Source: Lachnospiraceae bacterium
GTDB taxonomy: Bacteria; Bacillota; Clostridia; Lachnospirales; Lachnospiraceae
NCBI GenBank assembly: GCA_024403455.1
Contig: JAKSRR010000019.1
Span: 1 to 58,482, forward strand
Direction: 5' to 3'
DNA: 58,482 bases
The notes under the pieces are model-generated. The model did no database searches, was not told the origin of the DNA, and saw only the letters and a list, made by a program, of their open reading frames with translations. Shown piece after piece: positions 17,165 through 25,464 of the stretch; position 1 is the first letter of the stretch; every line of letters begins with the position of its first letter. A program made the position numbers and the translations under genes.

Positions 17165-18610
17165 CTATGCTTCCAATCTCTTTTCGATAGCAGCAATAAT
17201 GGTCTTTAATGCTTTGATTCTTGCATAATGTTTATCATTGGATTCCAGAATCGTCCAAGGTGCAAAATCTGTATTGGTTTTTGCAATCATTTCATCAATG
17301 GCAACCTCGTACTGATCCCACTTCTCTCGATTTCTCCAGTCTTCCTCTGTAATCTTCCACTGCTTTTCCGGTGTGTTCTGTCTATCGTTGAATCTAGCAA
17401 GCTGGGTATCTTTATCAATGTGTACCCAGAACTTTACAACGATGGCACCATCTGCCGTTAAGTCATGTTCAAACTCATTCATCTCATGAAAAGCTCTCTG
17501 CCAATCATTCTCCGAGCAGAACCCTTCCAGTCTTTCTACCATGACTCTTCCATACCAAGTACGATCAAAGATAGCAATATGACCGCTCTTAGGAAGTCTT
17601 GTATAAAATCTGTAAAGGAAGTGTCTTGCTTTTTCTTCTGGACTGGGACTAGCAATGGGAAGCACTTCATACCCTCTAGCATCCAGAGCAGAAGCAACTC
17701 TCTTAATATTTCCTCCCTTTCCAGCAGCATCCCATCCTTCATATGCAACAATTAGAGGAATACGTTTTCTGTATAATTTATTATGCAGTTTTCCAAGCTT
17801 TTTCTGCAGAGATTTTAATTCTTCCTGATATGCGTCATCTGCAATCGTTTTATCCTGCAAGGATACCTTAGAAAGTTTTGTCGCAGGAAGCAGCGTATAT
17901 GGATTCTGCTGCAGTGGACGATCCTTACCATTCTTTTCATCTGCAGCAATTCTCGCATCAATGGCATTGGTGATAATGGAAATGATTTCCCCTTCTACAT
18001 CGGAAAGATGTGCACTTTCCAGCACATGCCAAGGACAGCACTTCGTATTTGTCTGCTCTCTAACTTTTCCATAGGCTTCTTCATAATATTCGAAGTTCTC
18101 ATTCTGTTCCAAATCTTCTTTAGTAACTCGCCATGCTGTATTTTTATGTTCTAAAAGTTCTTTCAGACGATTCTTCTGCGTTTTCTTATCTACATGCAGA
18201 TAAATCTTAACAATTAAATATCCATTATCTGTCATGCTACGTTCGAAATTATTCATACTTTCGATACGCTGTTTCATCTGCTTTTTGTTCTGGCTACGTT
18301 TTACAATTTCATCAATATAACCACCATCAAAGAAAGTAAACTGTCCCTGAGCAGGCATTTTCACTGCATATCGATAAAGAAACGGACGTCTCTCTTCCTC
18401 TTCTGTAATCTTGTCCATGTTATACACTTTAAAGAATCTGGGATCCATAAAACGAATGGTACTGGAAATAGCGCTGCCTTTTCCGGCCGCTCCAAACCCT
18501 TCCAACATAACAATGACTGGTAGCTTCTTTTCTTTCACTACAACTTGCTTATCTGCTAATTTACTGCGAAGAGCATCTCTCTCTTCCTTGGTATATTTTT
18601 TCTCTTTCAT
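17165..18610 (-). CDS. pap: Two-domain PPK2, polyphosphate:AMP phosphotransferase
   Basis: 481-residue protein with two tandem PPK2 domains (about 5-225 and 255-480), the architecture of class II polyphosphate:AMP phosphotransferase, which makes ADP from AMP and polyphosphate. Both domains keep a Walker A (EGFGAAGKGSA near 37-47 and EGWDAAGKGGN in the second) and a lid/Walker B region (FFDGGYIDEIVKR; IFDRTWYGRVMVERLEG). The second domain is the more canonical (FDRTWYGR), as is usual in this enzyme, where the N-terminal half is often less active. Cytosolic. No polyphosphate kinase 1 gene is adjacent. Its stop is 66 nt before the fliB-like gene. Confidence 0.9.
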   Translation of the reverse strand: MKEKKYTKEERDALRSKLADKQVVVKEKKLPVIVMLEGFGAAGKGSAISSTIRFMDPRFFKVYNMDKITEEEERRPFLYRYAVKMPAQGQFTFFDGGYIDEIVKRSQNKKQMKQRIESMNNFERSMTDNGYLIVKIYLHVDKKTQKNRLKELLEHKNTAWRVTKEDLEQNENFEYYEEAYGKVREQTNTKCCPWHVLESAHLSDVEGEIISIITNAIDARIAADEKNGKDRPLQQNPYTLLPATKLSKVSLQDKTIADDAYQEELKSLQKKLGKLHNKLYRKRIPLIVAYEGWDAAGKGGNIKRVASALDARGYEVLPIASPSPEEKARHFLYRFYTRLPKSGHIAIFDRTWYGRVMVERLEGFCSENDWQRAFHEMNEFEHDLTADGAIVVKFWVHIDKDTQLARFNDRQNTPEKQWKITEEDWRNREKWDQYEVAIDEMIAKTNTDFAPWTILESNDKHYARIKALKTIIAAIEKRLEA

Positions 18611-18623
18611 TCTCTATACCTCT

Positions 18624-19364
18624 TTACCAATTGCTAAAGACACTATTATAGCCGTTAAATGCACTATCAAAAATATCATCAAAAACAACAAAGGACTGTA
18701 TTAACACACCATCGTTTACAACTCGCCATCCTTCTTCACATTTAATCAACGTCATCGTTATATTCTGGGAATCTTCTCGTCCGGCATTTTTATACTCAAC
18801 TCTAACTTTAACCTGATATCCACTATCAATATCATAACGAGATCCAAAATTCATATTTACTTCCTGACGAAGCGCAAACATTCCTAACGAACTAATACTA
18901 TCTGCACCTTTGATTTTATAGGAAGTAATTTCTACATCTCCTAAAATGTCATTCATATAGTCTTCTTTACTGAATCCTACCGCCCTTCTTTCATCATCAA
19001 TCTCTCTGGCAATTGCAGGTAAGAATGCAGATGTCAATGAGTCGTAATCTCTATCTTTTAAACCTCTAAAATAATCATTTACAGGCTTACGATATGCATT
19101 TGACATTAAAAATAGAACAATCAAAGCGGACAGTCCTGCCCCTACTAAAGAAAGCAGTACGATAAGCAGTGGTTTTTTTGACTTCTTCTCTGGTTTTTGC
19201 ATCATGCCCTGCTGCATGGGCATAGGCTGCATATACATATTGTTAGGCGGCATCTGCATACCTGCTGGATTTGTATATGCCACTGGTTGTATTTTATTTC
19301 CACACTGGGAGCAGAATGGGGCTCCATCCGTAACAAAGCCTTTGCAGACTGAACATTGTGCCAT
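18624..19364 (-). CDS. Zinc-ribbon single-pass membrane protein
   Basis: 246-residue protein: an N-terminal zinc ribbon (CSVCKGF...CSQCG, residues 4-22), a Met/Pro/Gln-rich linker, one membrane helix (about 65-87, LLIVLLSLVGAGLSALIVLFL) and an extracytoplasmic domain of about 155 residues that looks NTF2-like (PVNDYFRGLKDRDYDSLTSAF at its start). The TcaA-type zinc-ribbon/membrane arrangement is common in Firmicutes; the function is unknown. It begins 11 nt after the plsC stop and ends 13 nt before the PPK2 start, so the three may share a transcript. Confidence 0.7.
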   Translation of the reverse strand: MAQCSVCKGFVTDGAPFCSQCGNKIQPVAYTNPAGMQMPPNNMYMQPMPMQQGMMQKPEKKSKKPLLIVLLSLVGAGLSALIVLFLMSNAYRKPVNDYFRGLKDRDYDSLTSAFLPAIAREIDDERRAVGFSKEDYMNDILGDVEITSYKIKGADSISSLGMFALRQEVNMNFGSRYDIDSGYQVKVRVEYKNAGREDSQNITMTLIKCEEGWRVVNDGVLIQSFVVFDDIFDSAFNGYNSVFSNW

Positions 19365-19375
19365 ATTATTATCCT

Positions 19376-20110
19376 CTAATACAAATCTTCTTCCATCTTC
19401 TGACGTGCTCTTGCACTAATGCTATGCGTACTTTCCCCTTCCATCTCTTCCGGCATAATGACATCAACAATATGAAACTCTACCCGAGAGGCACGCTTAG
19501 GAAAATTATCCTTTACTTTAATAGCATCACGAACCGTCATAACCACAATAGGTCTCTTTGCCTTCATCGCAGGGCGGAAGATTCCATCATGAAAAGGAAG
19601 TAATCCTTTTTCAGGTTCTTTATTTCTGGTTCCTTCCGGGTAAATAGCAACACTGTTCGTGTCTCCCGAAAGCATTTCTTGCACTCTGTGAAGAATCTTC
19701 GTAGACTGCTTGGGATCACTTCTATCGATTCCAAGAAAAGTACATTTACTTAGATATCTTCCAAAAATAGGCCAAGAAAAATTTTCCTGCTTACTAACAA
19801 AAATTAGTCTTTTCTTGCGAAACATAGACCAGCCTAAGATAGAATCAAAATCCGATGTATGATTGCACACTAAAAGGAATTTTCCATCCTTAGGAATCTT
19901 TTCAAAACCAACTTTCACTATCTTGATTCTCGCTACAAACCGAATCAAAAAGGTAACACTCTGTAATGCACCATAATAAAATGGACTGAATTTATCATAG
20001 ATTTTTCCCTTCTTCACAAAGATGGAAATAAACCAAAGGAAAAAGCCATACAGTATAATAACTCCTAGAATCGATAATATGACAATTCCTATAATCTTTA
20101 ATGCTAACAT
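19376..20110 (-). CDS. plsC: 1-acyl-sn-glycerol-3-phosphate acyltransferase
   Basis: 244-residue PlsC-type acyltransferase that acylates lysophosphatidic acid in phospholipid synthesis at the membrane. The N-terminus carries a ~30-residue hydrophobic anchor. Motif I is NHTSDFDS (the HX4D pair), motif II is around FIFVSKQENFSWP, and motif III is IYPEGTRN. Length is typical. It lies upstream of the zinc-ribbon membrane gene in the same direction (11-nt gap). A terminator separates it from the NifX-FKBP gene. Confidence 0.9.
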   Translation of the reverse strand: MLALKIIGIVILSILGVIILYGFFLWFISIFVKKGKIYDKFSPFYYGALQSVTFLIRFVARIKIVKVGFEKIPKDGKFLLVCNHTSDFDSILGWSMFRKKRLIFVSKQENFSWPIFGRYLSKCTFLGIDRSDPKQSTKILHRVQEMLSGDTNSVAIYPEGTRNKEPEKGLLPFHDGIFRPAMKAKRPIVVMTVRDAIKVKDNFPKRASRVEFHIVDVIMPEEMEGESTHSISARARQKMEEDLY

Positions 20111-20171
20111 CTCTCTGCTCCTGCAATGTATAAAATGTCTCTATTATTATAATATAGAACGAATAAAAAGG

Positions 20172-20195
20172 AAAAAGCTGTCCCAAAGGACAGCT
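20172..20195 (-). terminator. Intrinsic terminator after the NifX-FKBP gene
   Basis: On the minus strand AGCTGTCC and GGACAGCT form a perfect 8-bp stem with a 4-nt loop, followed by TTTTTCC. It begins 23 nt past the stop codon of the NifX-FKBP gene. Confidence 0.8.
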
Positions 20196-20217
20196 AGATT
20201 CTTTCATCGTGCCTAGG

Positions 20218-21066
20218 CTATAAAATCTCTTCCAGCGTAATTTCAAAATTCAGCTCTTTTCCGGCCATTTCATGATTTGCATCTAGTACGATATGTTTCT
20301 CATCCTTCTCTAATACAGTTACCTTAAAGGGCATTCCAAAAGCATTTTGCAGATATACCTGCTGTCCTTCATTAAGATCCTCGGCTCCAGGAAGATTTTC
20401 AATAGGAAGATCAATAATTGCATCAGGATCCTTCTCTCCATAGGCTTCTTCAGGCATTAAATGAATCTGTATGGTTTGTCCGACCTCCATCGTGGCAACC
20501 GCTTTATCAAAACCGAGGATCATTTGTCCTGCACCACACACAAATTCCAAGGGCTCATTCCTCTTATAAGAAGAATCAAACTCCTCTCCATTATCAAATG
20601 TACCCTTATAATGTGTACGAACCGTCTTACCTACATTAGGACCTTCAAAAGAAGGTTTTCTATGGCAACCGCCACCACAATGGCCACATCCTCCGGCTTC
20701 TTCTTTTTCACCACAGTCGCATCCATGACCATCCTCATGACAATGACAGTTCACACCTGCATCTTCTAATTCACCTTTCAAGTAACGCTCTACTGCTTCA
20801 TCACAGTTTCCTTCTACTCCTGCAACAAAATCAATTCCCGCATCCATTAACGCACTCTGAGCACCACTGCCAATGCCACCACAGATTAACACTTCTATAC
20901 CCATTTCTTCCAGCACATTTGCTAAAACCTCATGTCCTACTCCGTCACAGGAAACAACCTCACTGGAAGTGACTTTTCCCTCTTCTATCTCATAGATTTT
21001 AAACTCTTTTGTCTTTCCAAAATGTGCAAATACTTCATTGTTCTCATAGGTAACTGCAAGTCTCAT
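20218..21066 (-). CDS. NifX/NifB-type Fe-Mo-like domain fused to SlyD-like FKBP
   Basis: 282-residue fusion. Residues 1-103 match the dinitrogenase iron-molybdenum cofactor (NifX/NafY/NifB C-terminal) fold: MRLAVTYENNEVFAHFGKTKEF and VLICGGIGSGAQSALMDAGI. Residues 105-136 form a short linker with 9 Cys and 5 His, plausibly metal-binding. Residues 144-282 are an FKBP-type prolyl isomerase of SlyD type (THYKGTFDNGEEFDSS, YGEKDPD, FEITLEEIL). SlyD proteins are metallochaperones in other bacteria, so a metal-handling folding factor is likely (inference). GGAG lies 7 nt before the ATG. No nitrogenase genes are nearby. It is probably monocistronic, given the terminator behind it. Confidence 0.85.
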   Translation of the reverse strand: MRLAVTYENNEVFAHFGKTKEFKIYEIEEGKVTSSEVVSCDGVGHEVLANVLEEMGIEVLICGGIGSGAQSALMDAGIDFVAGVEGNCDEAVERYLKGELEDAGVNCHCHEDGHGCDCGEKEEAGGCGHCGGGCHRKPSFEGPNVGKTVRTHYKGTFDNGEEFDSSYKRNEPLEFVCGAGQMILGFDKAVATMEVGQTIQIHLMPEEAYGEKDPDAIIDLPIENLPGAEDLNEGQQVYLQNAFGMPFKVTVLEKDEKHIVLDANHEMAGKELNFEITLEEIL

Positions 21067-21095
21067 TTCATATCTCCTTTTTCATGGCAATCCTT

Positions 21096-21998
21096 TTATC
21101 CCAAAATCTCTCTGGAAGAAGAGTTTACAAAGAAATCCCGATTTTTATTTAATAATGCAGCCAGATAACTGAAAGAACTATTGGAAACAATCATTCCTTT
21201 GCAGGAACTCATAAGCTGCAAATCAATATAATTTTTCCCATTAATATTTCCTTCAACAAAGACAGCTTCTTCAAAACTCTCTAGACCCAATTCTCTTTGG
21301 TTCTTCTTGCACCATTCAATATCATCAGAAAAAACAAATGCTGTCCACGACTTACCAAAATTCTCAATAAATACATCTACTAATGCTTTATATGTATCAC
21401 TATCATAGGCCCACCCTAGAGAAACAAAGTCTCCTCTTCGGATATGAACACACACCGAATTTTCTGATTGAATTCTTCCTAAATATGAGAGATTCTTCTC
21501 GTCTGTAAGTTCTGGGAACGTAAAATCCTTTCGAATTTCCTCTGCATACTTCTCAAAATACTTACCATTAATCCAGTATCCATGATAATACAAAATCCCG
21601 TTAATATCTTGATCCATAATTTGTGGGATATATTGATTACAAGGAATAGAACAAACTGTACCTGCAAAGGGATTCCACTGCTTGTAATTATCTGCCTCTG
21701 CAATCATAACAGTGGTTACACCATTATCTTGTAATATTTGCGGTAGACTTCTGCCTTCCTTTCGTTGCGCTAAAATATTATCCCATGCTTCTTTGTTAAA
21801 AAGTTCACTTGCCATCGACGGTTTTAGGCCAAATACTTTATTTAACTCGTATCCATTATGCACCGTGTTATTTGCAAAATACGAGTCATCCAAATACATT
21901 TTTTCTCCTGGATGAGATAACTCATAATATCTAGAAAAAATATACTGAAATGCCTGGTTGGCCAGACCACCATTTAAAAATTGTATTTTTATACCCAT
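21096..21998 (-). CDS. GT11 alpha-1,2-fucosyltransferase-like glycosyltransferase
   Basis: 300-residue cytosolic glycosyltransferase of family GT11. Family motifs: N-terminal GGLANQAFQYIFSRYYE, the HxRRxD motif in VCVHIRRGDFVSLG (donor binding), FVFSDDIEWC, and LMSSCKGMIVSNSSFSYLAALL near the end. GT11 enzymes transfer fucose, or related sugars, in alpha-1,2 linkage. It is the last gene of a three-gene glycan cassette with a radical SAM protein and a CgeB-like transferase, so it may act on a surface polysaccharide or glycoprotein. GGAG lies 5 nt before the ATG. Confidence 0.85.
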   Translation of the reverse strand: MGIKIQFLNGGLANQAFQYIFSRYYELSHPGEKMYLDDSYFANNTVHNGYELNKVFGLKPSMASELFNKEAWDNILAQRKEGRSLPQILQDNGVTTVMIAEADNYKQWNPFAGTVCSIPCNQYIPQIMDQDINGILYYHGYWINGKYFEKYAEEIRKDFTFPELTDEKNLSYLGRIQSENSVCVHIRRGDFVSLGWAYDSDTYKALVDVFIENFGKSWTAFVFSDDIEWCKKNQRELGLESFEEAVFVEGNINGKNYIDLQLMSSCKGMIVSNSSFSYLAALLNKNRDFFVNSSSREILG

Positions 21999-22037
21999 AT
22001 GTACTCCACTATAGTTCTATTGTGCTATCACTTTGTT

Positions 22038-23150
22038 CTACACCCAGTCTTCTTTGCAACTTTTCTTTCCGACTGCTTGCCAAGACTCTACTGCTCCGGA
22101 ATAACAATATTTACATCGTTCCATCGGTGTATAGATATACCTCTTTATTTCCTCTAGCGACACTCCTGGATTTGTGAGGCATAATCCTTCCTCCGTGGGA
22201 AGTGCCTCTCCAAATGCTCGATTAAAATACTTGGTTGTATACGGTGCATAGCAGGGCATTAAGATTCCATCCTGCAAGCAAGTACAAGTTGCCTGAAAAC
22301 AGTGGAAAAAGAAATCTGTATTTTGACTTTCCTCCAGCTTCTGCGTTTTCATAAAAACATCATTCATGGGAGACACAGTAAATGCAATATTCTTCTCTAC
22401 TAAAAACCGTTTGATTTTCTCTATCTGATTTTCAACAGGTTTATATAAAGAAATATGGAAAAAGACTATGTTGTCTTGCATGGTCTTAATCAGTTCATCA
22501 CTTATCTTTTCAACTAAAATACCATTGGTCACAACATCAATAATGGCTGCTGGATAGAGAAATCTCGTATATTCAATAAACGCCGGCAACTGATCATTCA
22601 GCAGTGGCTCCCCACCTAGAATACGTATAATACCAATATCCTTTACCTTCTGTTTTAATGATTTTAATCCTTTTTTAAATGTATCTAAATCTGTAAACAC
22701 TGGCTCCATTACTAGAGGTGAATAATGCGTACAAAGTTTGCAGTTTAAGTTGCAATGGTCTGCCACATGATACTCAAGATAGGAAAGATAAGGATCCTCT
22801 AAGAAGGGGGTAAGCAATGCATTATAAGAAATATCTTTTATTCCTTCCAATCGGCAAGAGACATAGATTCCCTCATACGGAACACCCTCTCGAAGAAGCG
22901 CCATGACAATTGCATTCTGGTGAATGTAATATTCCTTAGGAAGAATGATTGCTGCCAGTGTTCCCATTGCAAACTCCTTCGCAAATTCTGCAATGGTAAT
23001 CGCGTTCTCTGTTTTCTGTAGAGAAACAAATGCCTTGCACTGCAATGCTTCTCCACCTGCTTCTTCTACAAGATGAGAATATTCATTTTCCAGGATGTCC
23101 TGTAAAACTTTACTCCACTTTCCATCCCCATAAATCGCTACTGGTACCAT
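22038..23150 (-). CDS. Radical SAM protein with Rossmann-like N-terminus, in glycan cassette
   Basis: 370 residues. Residues 1-110 look like a nucleotide-binding domain (VPVAIYGDGKWSKVLQDIL). The radical SAM core follows, with the cluster motif CNLNCKLC in YHVADHCNLNCKLCTHYSPL, then GGEPLL. Later Cys pairs (CFQATCTCL...CYAPY and RCKYCYSG) resemble auxiliary-cluster ligands of SPASM-like enzymes. The reaction is unknown; its place between two glycosyltransferases suggests sugar or glycoprotein modification. I start at the ATG of MVPVAIYG because AGGAG sits 4 nt before it and the upstream gene ends 7 nt earlier; seven further codons of open frame would overlap it. Confidence 0.8.
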   Translation of the reverse strand: MVPVAIYGDGKWSKVLQDILENEYSHLVEEAGGEALQCKAFVSLQKTENAITIAEFAKEFAMGTLAAIILPKEYYIHQNAIVMALLREGVPYEGIYVSCRLEGIKDISYNALLTPFLEDPYLSYLEYHVADHCNLNCKLCTHYSPLVMEPVFTDLDTFKKGLKSLKQKVKDIGIIRILGGEPLLNDQLPAFIEYTRFLYPAAIIDVVTNGILVEKISDELIKTMQDNIVFFHISLYKPVENQIEKIKRFLVEKNIAFTVSPMNDVFMKTQKLEESQNTDFFFHCFQATCTCLQDGILMPCYAPYTTKYFNRAFGEALPTEEGLCLTNPGVSLEEIKRYIYTPMERCKYCYSGAVESWQAVGKKSCKEDWV

Positions 23151-23157
23151 ATTTCTC

Positions 23158-24324
23158 CTATAACAAACCAATTAATTCTTCATGTAATTCCTTTGCTCGT
23201 GCCTTCCAAGTATGCTTACCTTGAATGGCTTTCATACTGGTATGAGATATGCTTTGCAGTTGTGTTTCATCAGACAGGATTTCTCTAATCCTGTCAGGAA
23301 CGCTTTCCATGCTTTCTTCTTCCAAAGAATAAGTAATGTAGGATCCTTTCGGTAAGGTTTCCCTTAGATACTTCGTTTCTTCTGTGACAACAACGCATCC
23401 TCGAAGCATTCCGTTAAATACTCGTTCATGACTTCCATCTTTAAACCAAGGAAATGTGTTTAGGATGATCTTACTATTTTGCATTTTTTCCGTCACTTCC
23501 TCTGGAGAAATCATTCCTAAATAATGAACATTTTTCTGTTTTATAATCTCTGTTTCTTCATATCCATTGCCACAAAGTGTTAAAGATATTCCTGCCTTTG
23601 CAATCAGTTCCAAAATTCTTTCTCTATAGTAGGAACTAACGATTCTTTCTATGTACGTGCAAGAGGAAATAAACTGACTTAATTCTTCCTCTGAAAGAAA
23701 AACACCTTTACCATTTAATTTTTTTTCTAATATAACTTCAATGGTTTCTTCCGGGTGCATTTTCAAATATTGTATCGTTTCTTCACACACCTCTTCTGCC
23801 GGAAATGAAAACATAGAAAAATCTGGTTTTCTAATATCCTTCTTATATAGAGAACCCGCATAAAATACATCTATCTCTCTCTTCTCTATATTTTTTACGT
23901 CTTTTCTTATCTCATCTGCTCCATGGGGAAGAAATCCTGTCATTGGAAAGGTGTTATAAAATCGATTCAAAAACGCTAAATGGCCTCTATCAATACAAAG
24001 GATTACACAGTTCGGCGAAGACTTCTTTAGTATATCCCTATACCAGTAGGGATGATCTACTAAAATATTAATACAGGGAATCCCTAAGGTATCCCAAACA
24101 AATGCTCCCGACGGCGTCTTTAGGGTGAAGAAATAACTATTAAATCCTATCATACAGGATACTTTCTGCTTTTGATGGTAAGTCGACAAGCGTACTAATT
24201 CGGAACTTGTCTTCTGCAGATCAAACCAGAATATCTCATATCCTAACTCTGTAAATCCTTCTGCCAATTCCCGTGAAAAAGTATCTAACAAATGTAGTTT
24301 TCCATGAAATAAAACAATCGTCAT
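23158..24324 (-). CDS. CgeB/DUF3880-like glycosyltransferase
   Basis: 388 residues; GT-B fold resembling the CgeB family of spore/surface glycosyltransferases. The N-terminal half contains CMIGFNSYFFTLKTPSGAFVWDTLGIPCINILVDHP, and the C-terminal half has the donor-site pattern GMISPEEVTEKMQNSKIILNTFPWFKDGSHERVFNGMLRGCVVVTEE. It is the first gene of the glycan cassette, 7 nt before the radical SAM gene. No Shine-Dalgarno is visible; a TATAAT (24331-24336) ends just 7 nt before the ATG, so the mRNA might be leaderless, but no matching -35 was found. Confidence 0.8.
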   Translation of the reverse strand: MTIVLFHGKLHLLDTFSRELAEGFTELGYEIFWFDLQKTSSELVRLSTYHQKQKVSCMIGFNSYFFTLKTPSGAFVWDTLGIPCINILVDHPYWYRDILKKSSPNCVILCIDRGHLAFLNRFYNTFPMTGFLPHGADEIRKDVKNIEKREIDVFYAGSLYKKDIRKPDFSMFSFPAEEVCEETIQYLKMHPEETIEVILEKKLNGKGVFLSEEELSQFISSCTYIERIVSSYYRERILELIAKAGISLTLCGNGYEETEIIKQKNVHYLGMISPEEVTEKMQNSKIILNTFPWFKDGSHERVFNGMLRGCVVVTEETKYLRETLPKGSYITYSLEEESMESVPDRIREILSDETQLQSISHTSMKAIQGKHTWKARAKELHEELIGLL

Positions 24325-24358
24325 GTATTTATTATATCGTATACTATCTTTTTTTTTC

Positions 24359-25126
24359 TTAAAGAAATTGTCTGATACTTACCTGTAGCTTTCCTTTTTT
24401 TGACGTATAATCTCCGCCATCATAAATAAACTTTCCATAACCACGTACAGAAAACCTGTCTCCCTTTTCCATGGTCTTACTATAGTTCTCACAGAGCCTA
24501 CCATTTACAATTACTTTTCTATCATGAAATAGTTCTGCTACAGCATTTCGGGATAGTTTTGTCACCTTACTGACAATCAAATCAATCCTCTCCGATGCCA
24601 CACTTTCATGCAATTCTTTATATTGCTGTGGCGGGCGTGTCTTTTCCCATTCCTCTAAGGACTTTTCTGTGCAAAGAACTGTTGTGTGTTTGATACGGGA
24701 CAACTCCTGCAGGATGTACGCACTAACCGATTTTAATACGATTACATAGGCTTCCTTTTCCCCTATAACAAAATCGCCGATGGTACTGCGCTCAATCCCT
24801 AAATTTAATAGAGCCCCTAAATAATCTCTGTGCGTTAAATCATCTGCAAACTTCTTTTGCAAAGGTTCTATTTTTATAACGCTTAATGGAATCTCTTCTT
24901 CGTATCCCAAACTCTCTATAGAACCAAAAATAACAATCCCTCGGGAAGCGTCTTCATATCCCCCTTCCACGTGGTAATCCACAAAAGAAAGTTCATTCTT
25001 CATCTCTTCAAAATCACTTCGTTCTGCTTCTGTCATAAATGCAGAATAGGTATATACATTCTGTTGATAACTTTTCTCTGCAAGATCCATGATGTGATTT
25101 TGAAAAAGCTGTGTTTCATTTTTCAT
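24359..25126 (-). CDS. ylmH: YlmH-type S4-domain RNA-binding protein
   Basis: 255-residue cytosolic RNA-binding protein of the YlmH/Sll1252 family. The family core is GALLNLGIERSTIGDFVIGEKEAYVIVLKSVSAYI, and the C-terminal ~65 residues are an S4 domain (ERIDLIVSKVTKLSRNAVAELFHDRKVIVNGRLCENYSKTMEKGDRFSVRGYGKF). YlmH is linked to ribosome rescue and division-gene clusters in other Firmicutes; here it is far from the dcw cluster. I start at the ATG of MKNETQLF: the open frame extends 15 codons, but those run into the terminator that precedes the gene. No clear ribosome site. Confidence 0.85.
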   Translation of the reverse strand: MKNETQLFQNHIMDLAEKSYQQNVYTYSAFMTEAERSDFEEMKNELSFVDYHVEGGYEDASRGIVIFGSIESLGYEEEIPLSVIKIEPLQKKFADDLTHRDYLGALLNLGIERSTIGDFVIGEKEAYVIVLKSVSAYILQELSRIKHTTVLCTEKSLEEWEKTRPPQQYKELHESVASERIDLIVSKVTKLSRNAVAELFHDRKVIVNGRLCENYSKTMEKGDRFSVRGYGKFIYDGGDYTSKKGKLQVSIRQFL

Positions 25127-25158
25127 TGTTTTTCTTAATATTATTTCTGAGATACAAT

Positions 25159-25185
25159 AAAAGGATTGCATTTCGCAATCCTTTT
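25159..25185. terminator. Terminator after tRNA-Arg, symmetric
   Basis: AAAAGGATTGC and GCAATCCTTTT form an 11-bp perfect stem with a 5-nt loop, ending in T4 on both strands. It begins 6 nt past the 3' end of the minus-strand tRNA gene. Confidence 0.85.
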
Positions 25186-25190
25186 ATGTA

Positions 25191-25262
25191 CGTTCCCTGG
25201 GGGAATCGAACCCTCAACTGACCCTTAGGAGGGGTCTGTTATATCCATTTAACTAAGAGAAC
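25191..25262 (-). tRNA. tRNA-Arg (anticodon CCU)
   Basis: A full cloverleaf reads on the minus strand: acceptor GTTCTCT with AGGGAAC (one G-U), D-arm GTTA/TAAC with GG in the loop, anticodon stem GACCC/GGGTC with loop CTCCTAA giving anticodon CCT, variable loop of four, and T-arm GAGGG-TTCGATT-CCCCC (one mismatch). The discriminator is G; CCA is not encoded. It decodes AGG. A strong terminator follows directly. Confidence 0.93.
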
Positions 25263-25314
25263 CTAAAAACTGTAGTTTGGTTTTTGATGGTTGCTTATTG
25301 TGATGCTGTAATTA

Positions 25315-25428
25315 AAAAGGTAGATACACGAGATTTCTTCGCGCTTCGCTAAATGATATATTACTCACAACCGCTTCGCTTGTTGTTCGTTATGATAATA
25401 TCACTAAGTGATATTATCATACATTATA
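25315..25428. repeat. Intergenic palindromic element, copy 1 of a shared-head pair
   Basis: Positions 25315-25337 are identical over 23 nt to 38581-38603, 13 kb away. Behind this head lie short repeats (GCGCTTCGCT; CCGCTTCGCTTGTT) and, at its right end, ATGATAATATCACT and its complement AGTGATATTATCAT, a 14-bp perfect inverted repeat with a 1-nt centre. The element fills most of the gap between tRNA-Arg and the DUF3881 gene. No coding potential is seen. Confidence 0.55.
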
Positions 25429-25464
25429 CTACAGTTTGAACCCTATACCTAACTGCCTTTCTTT

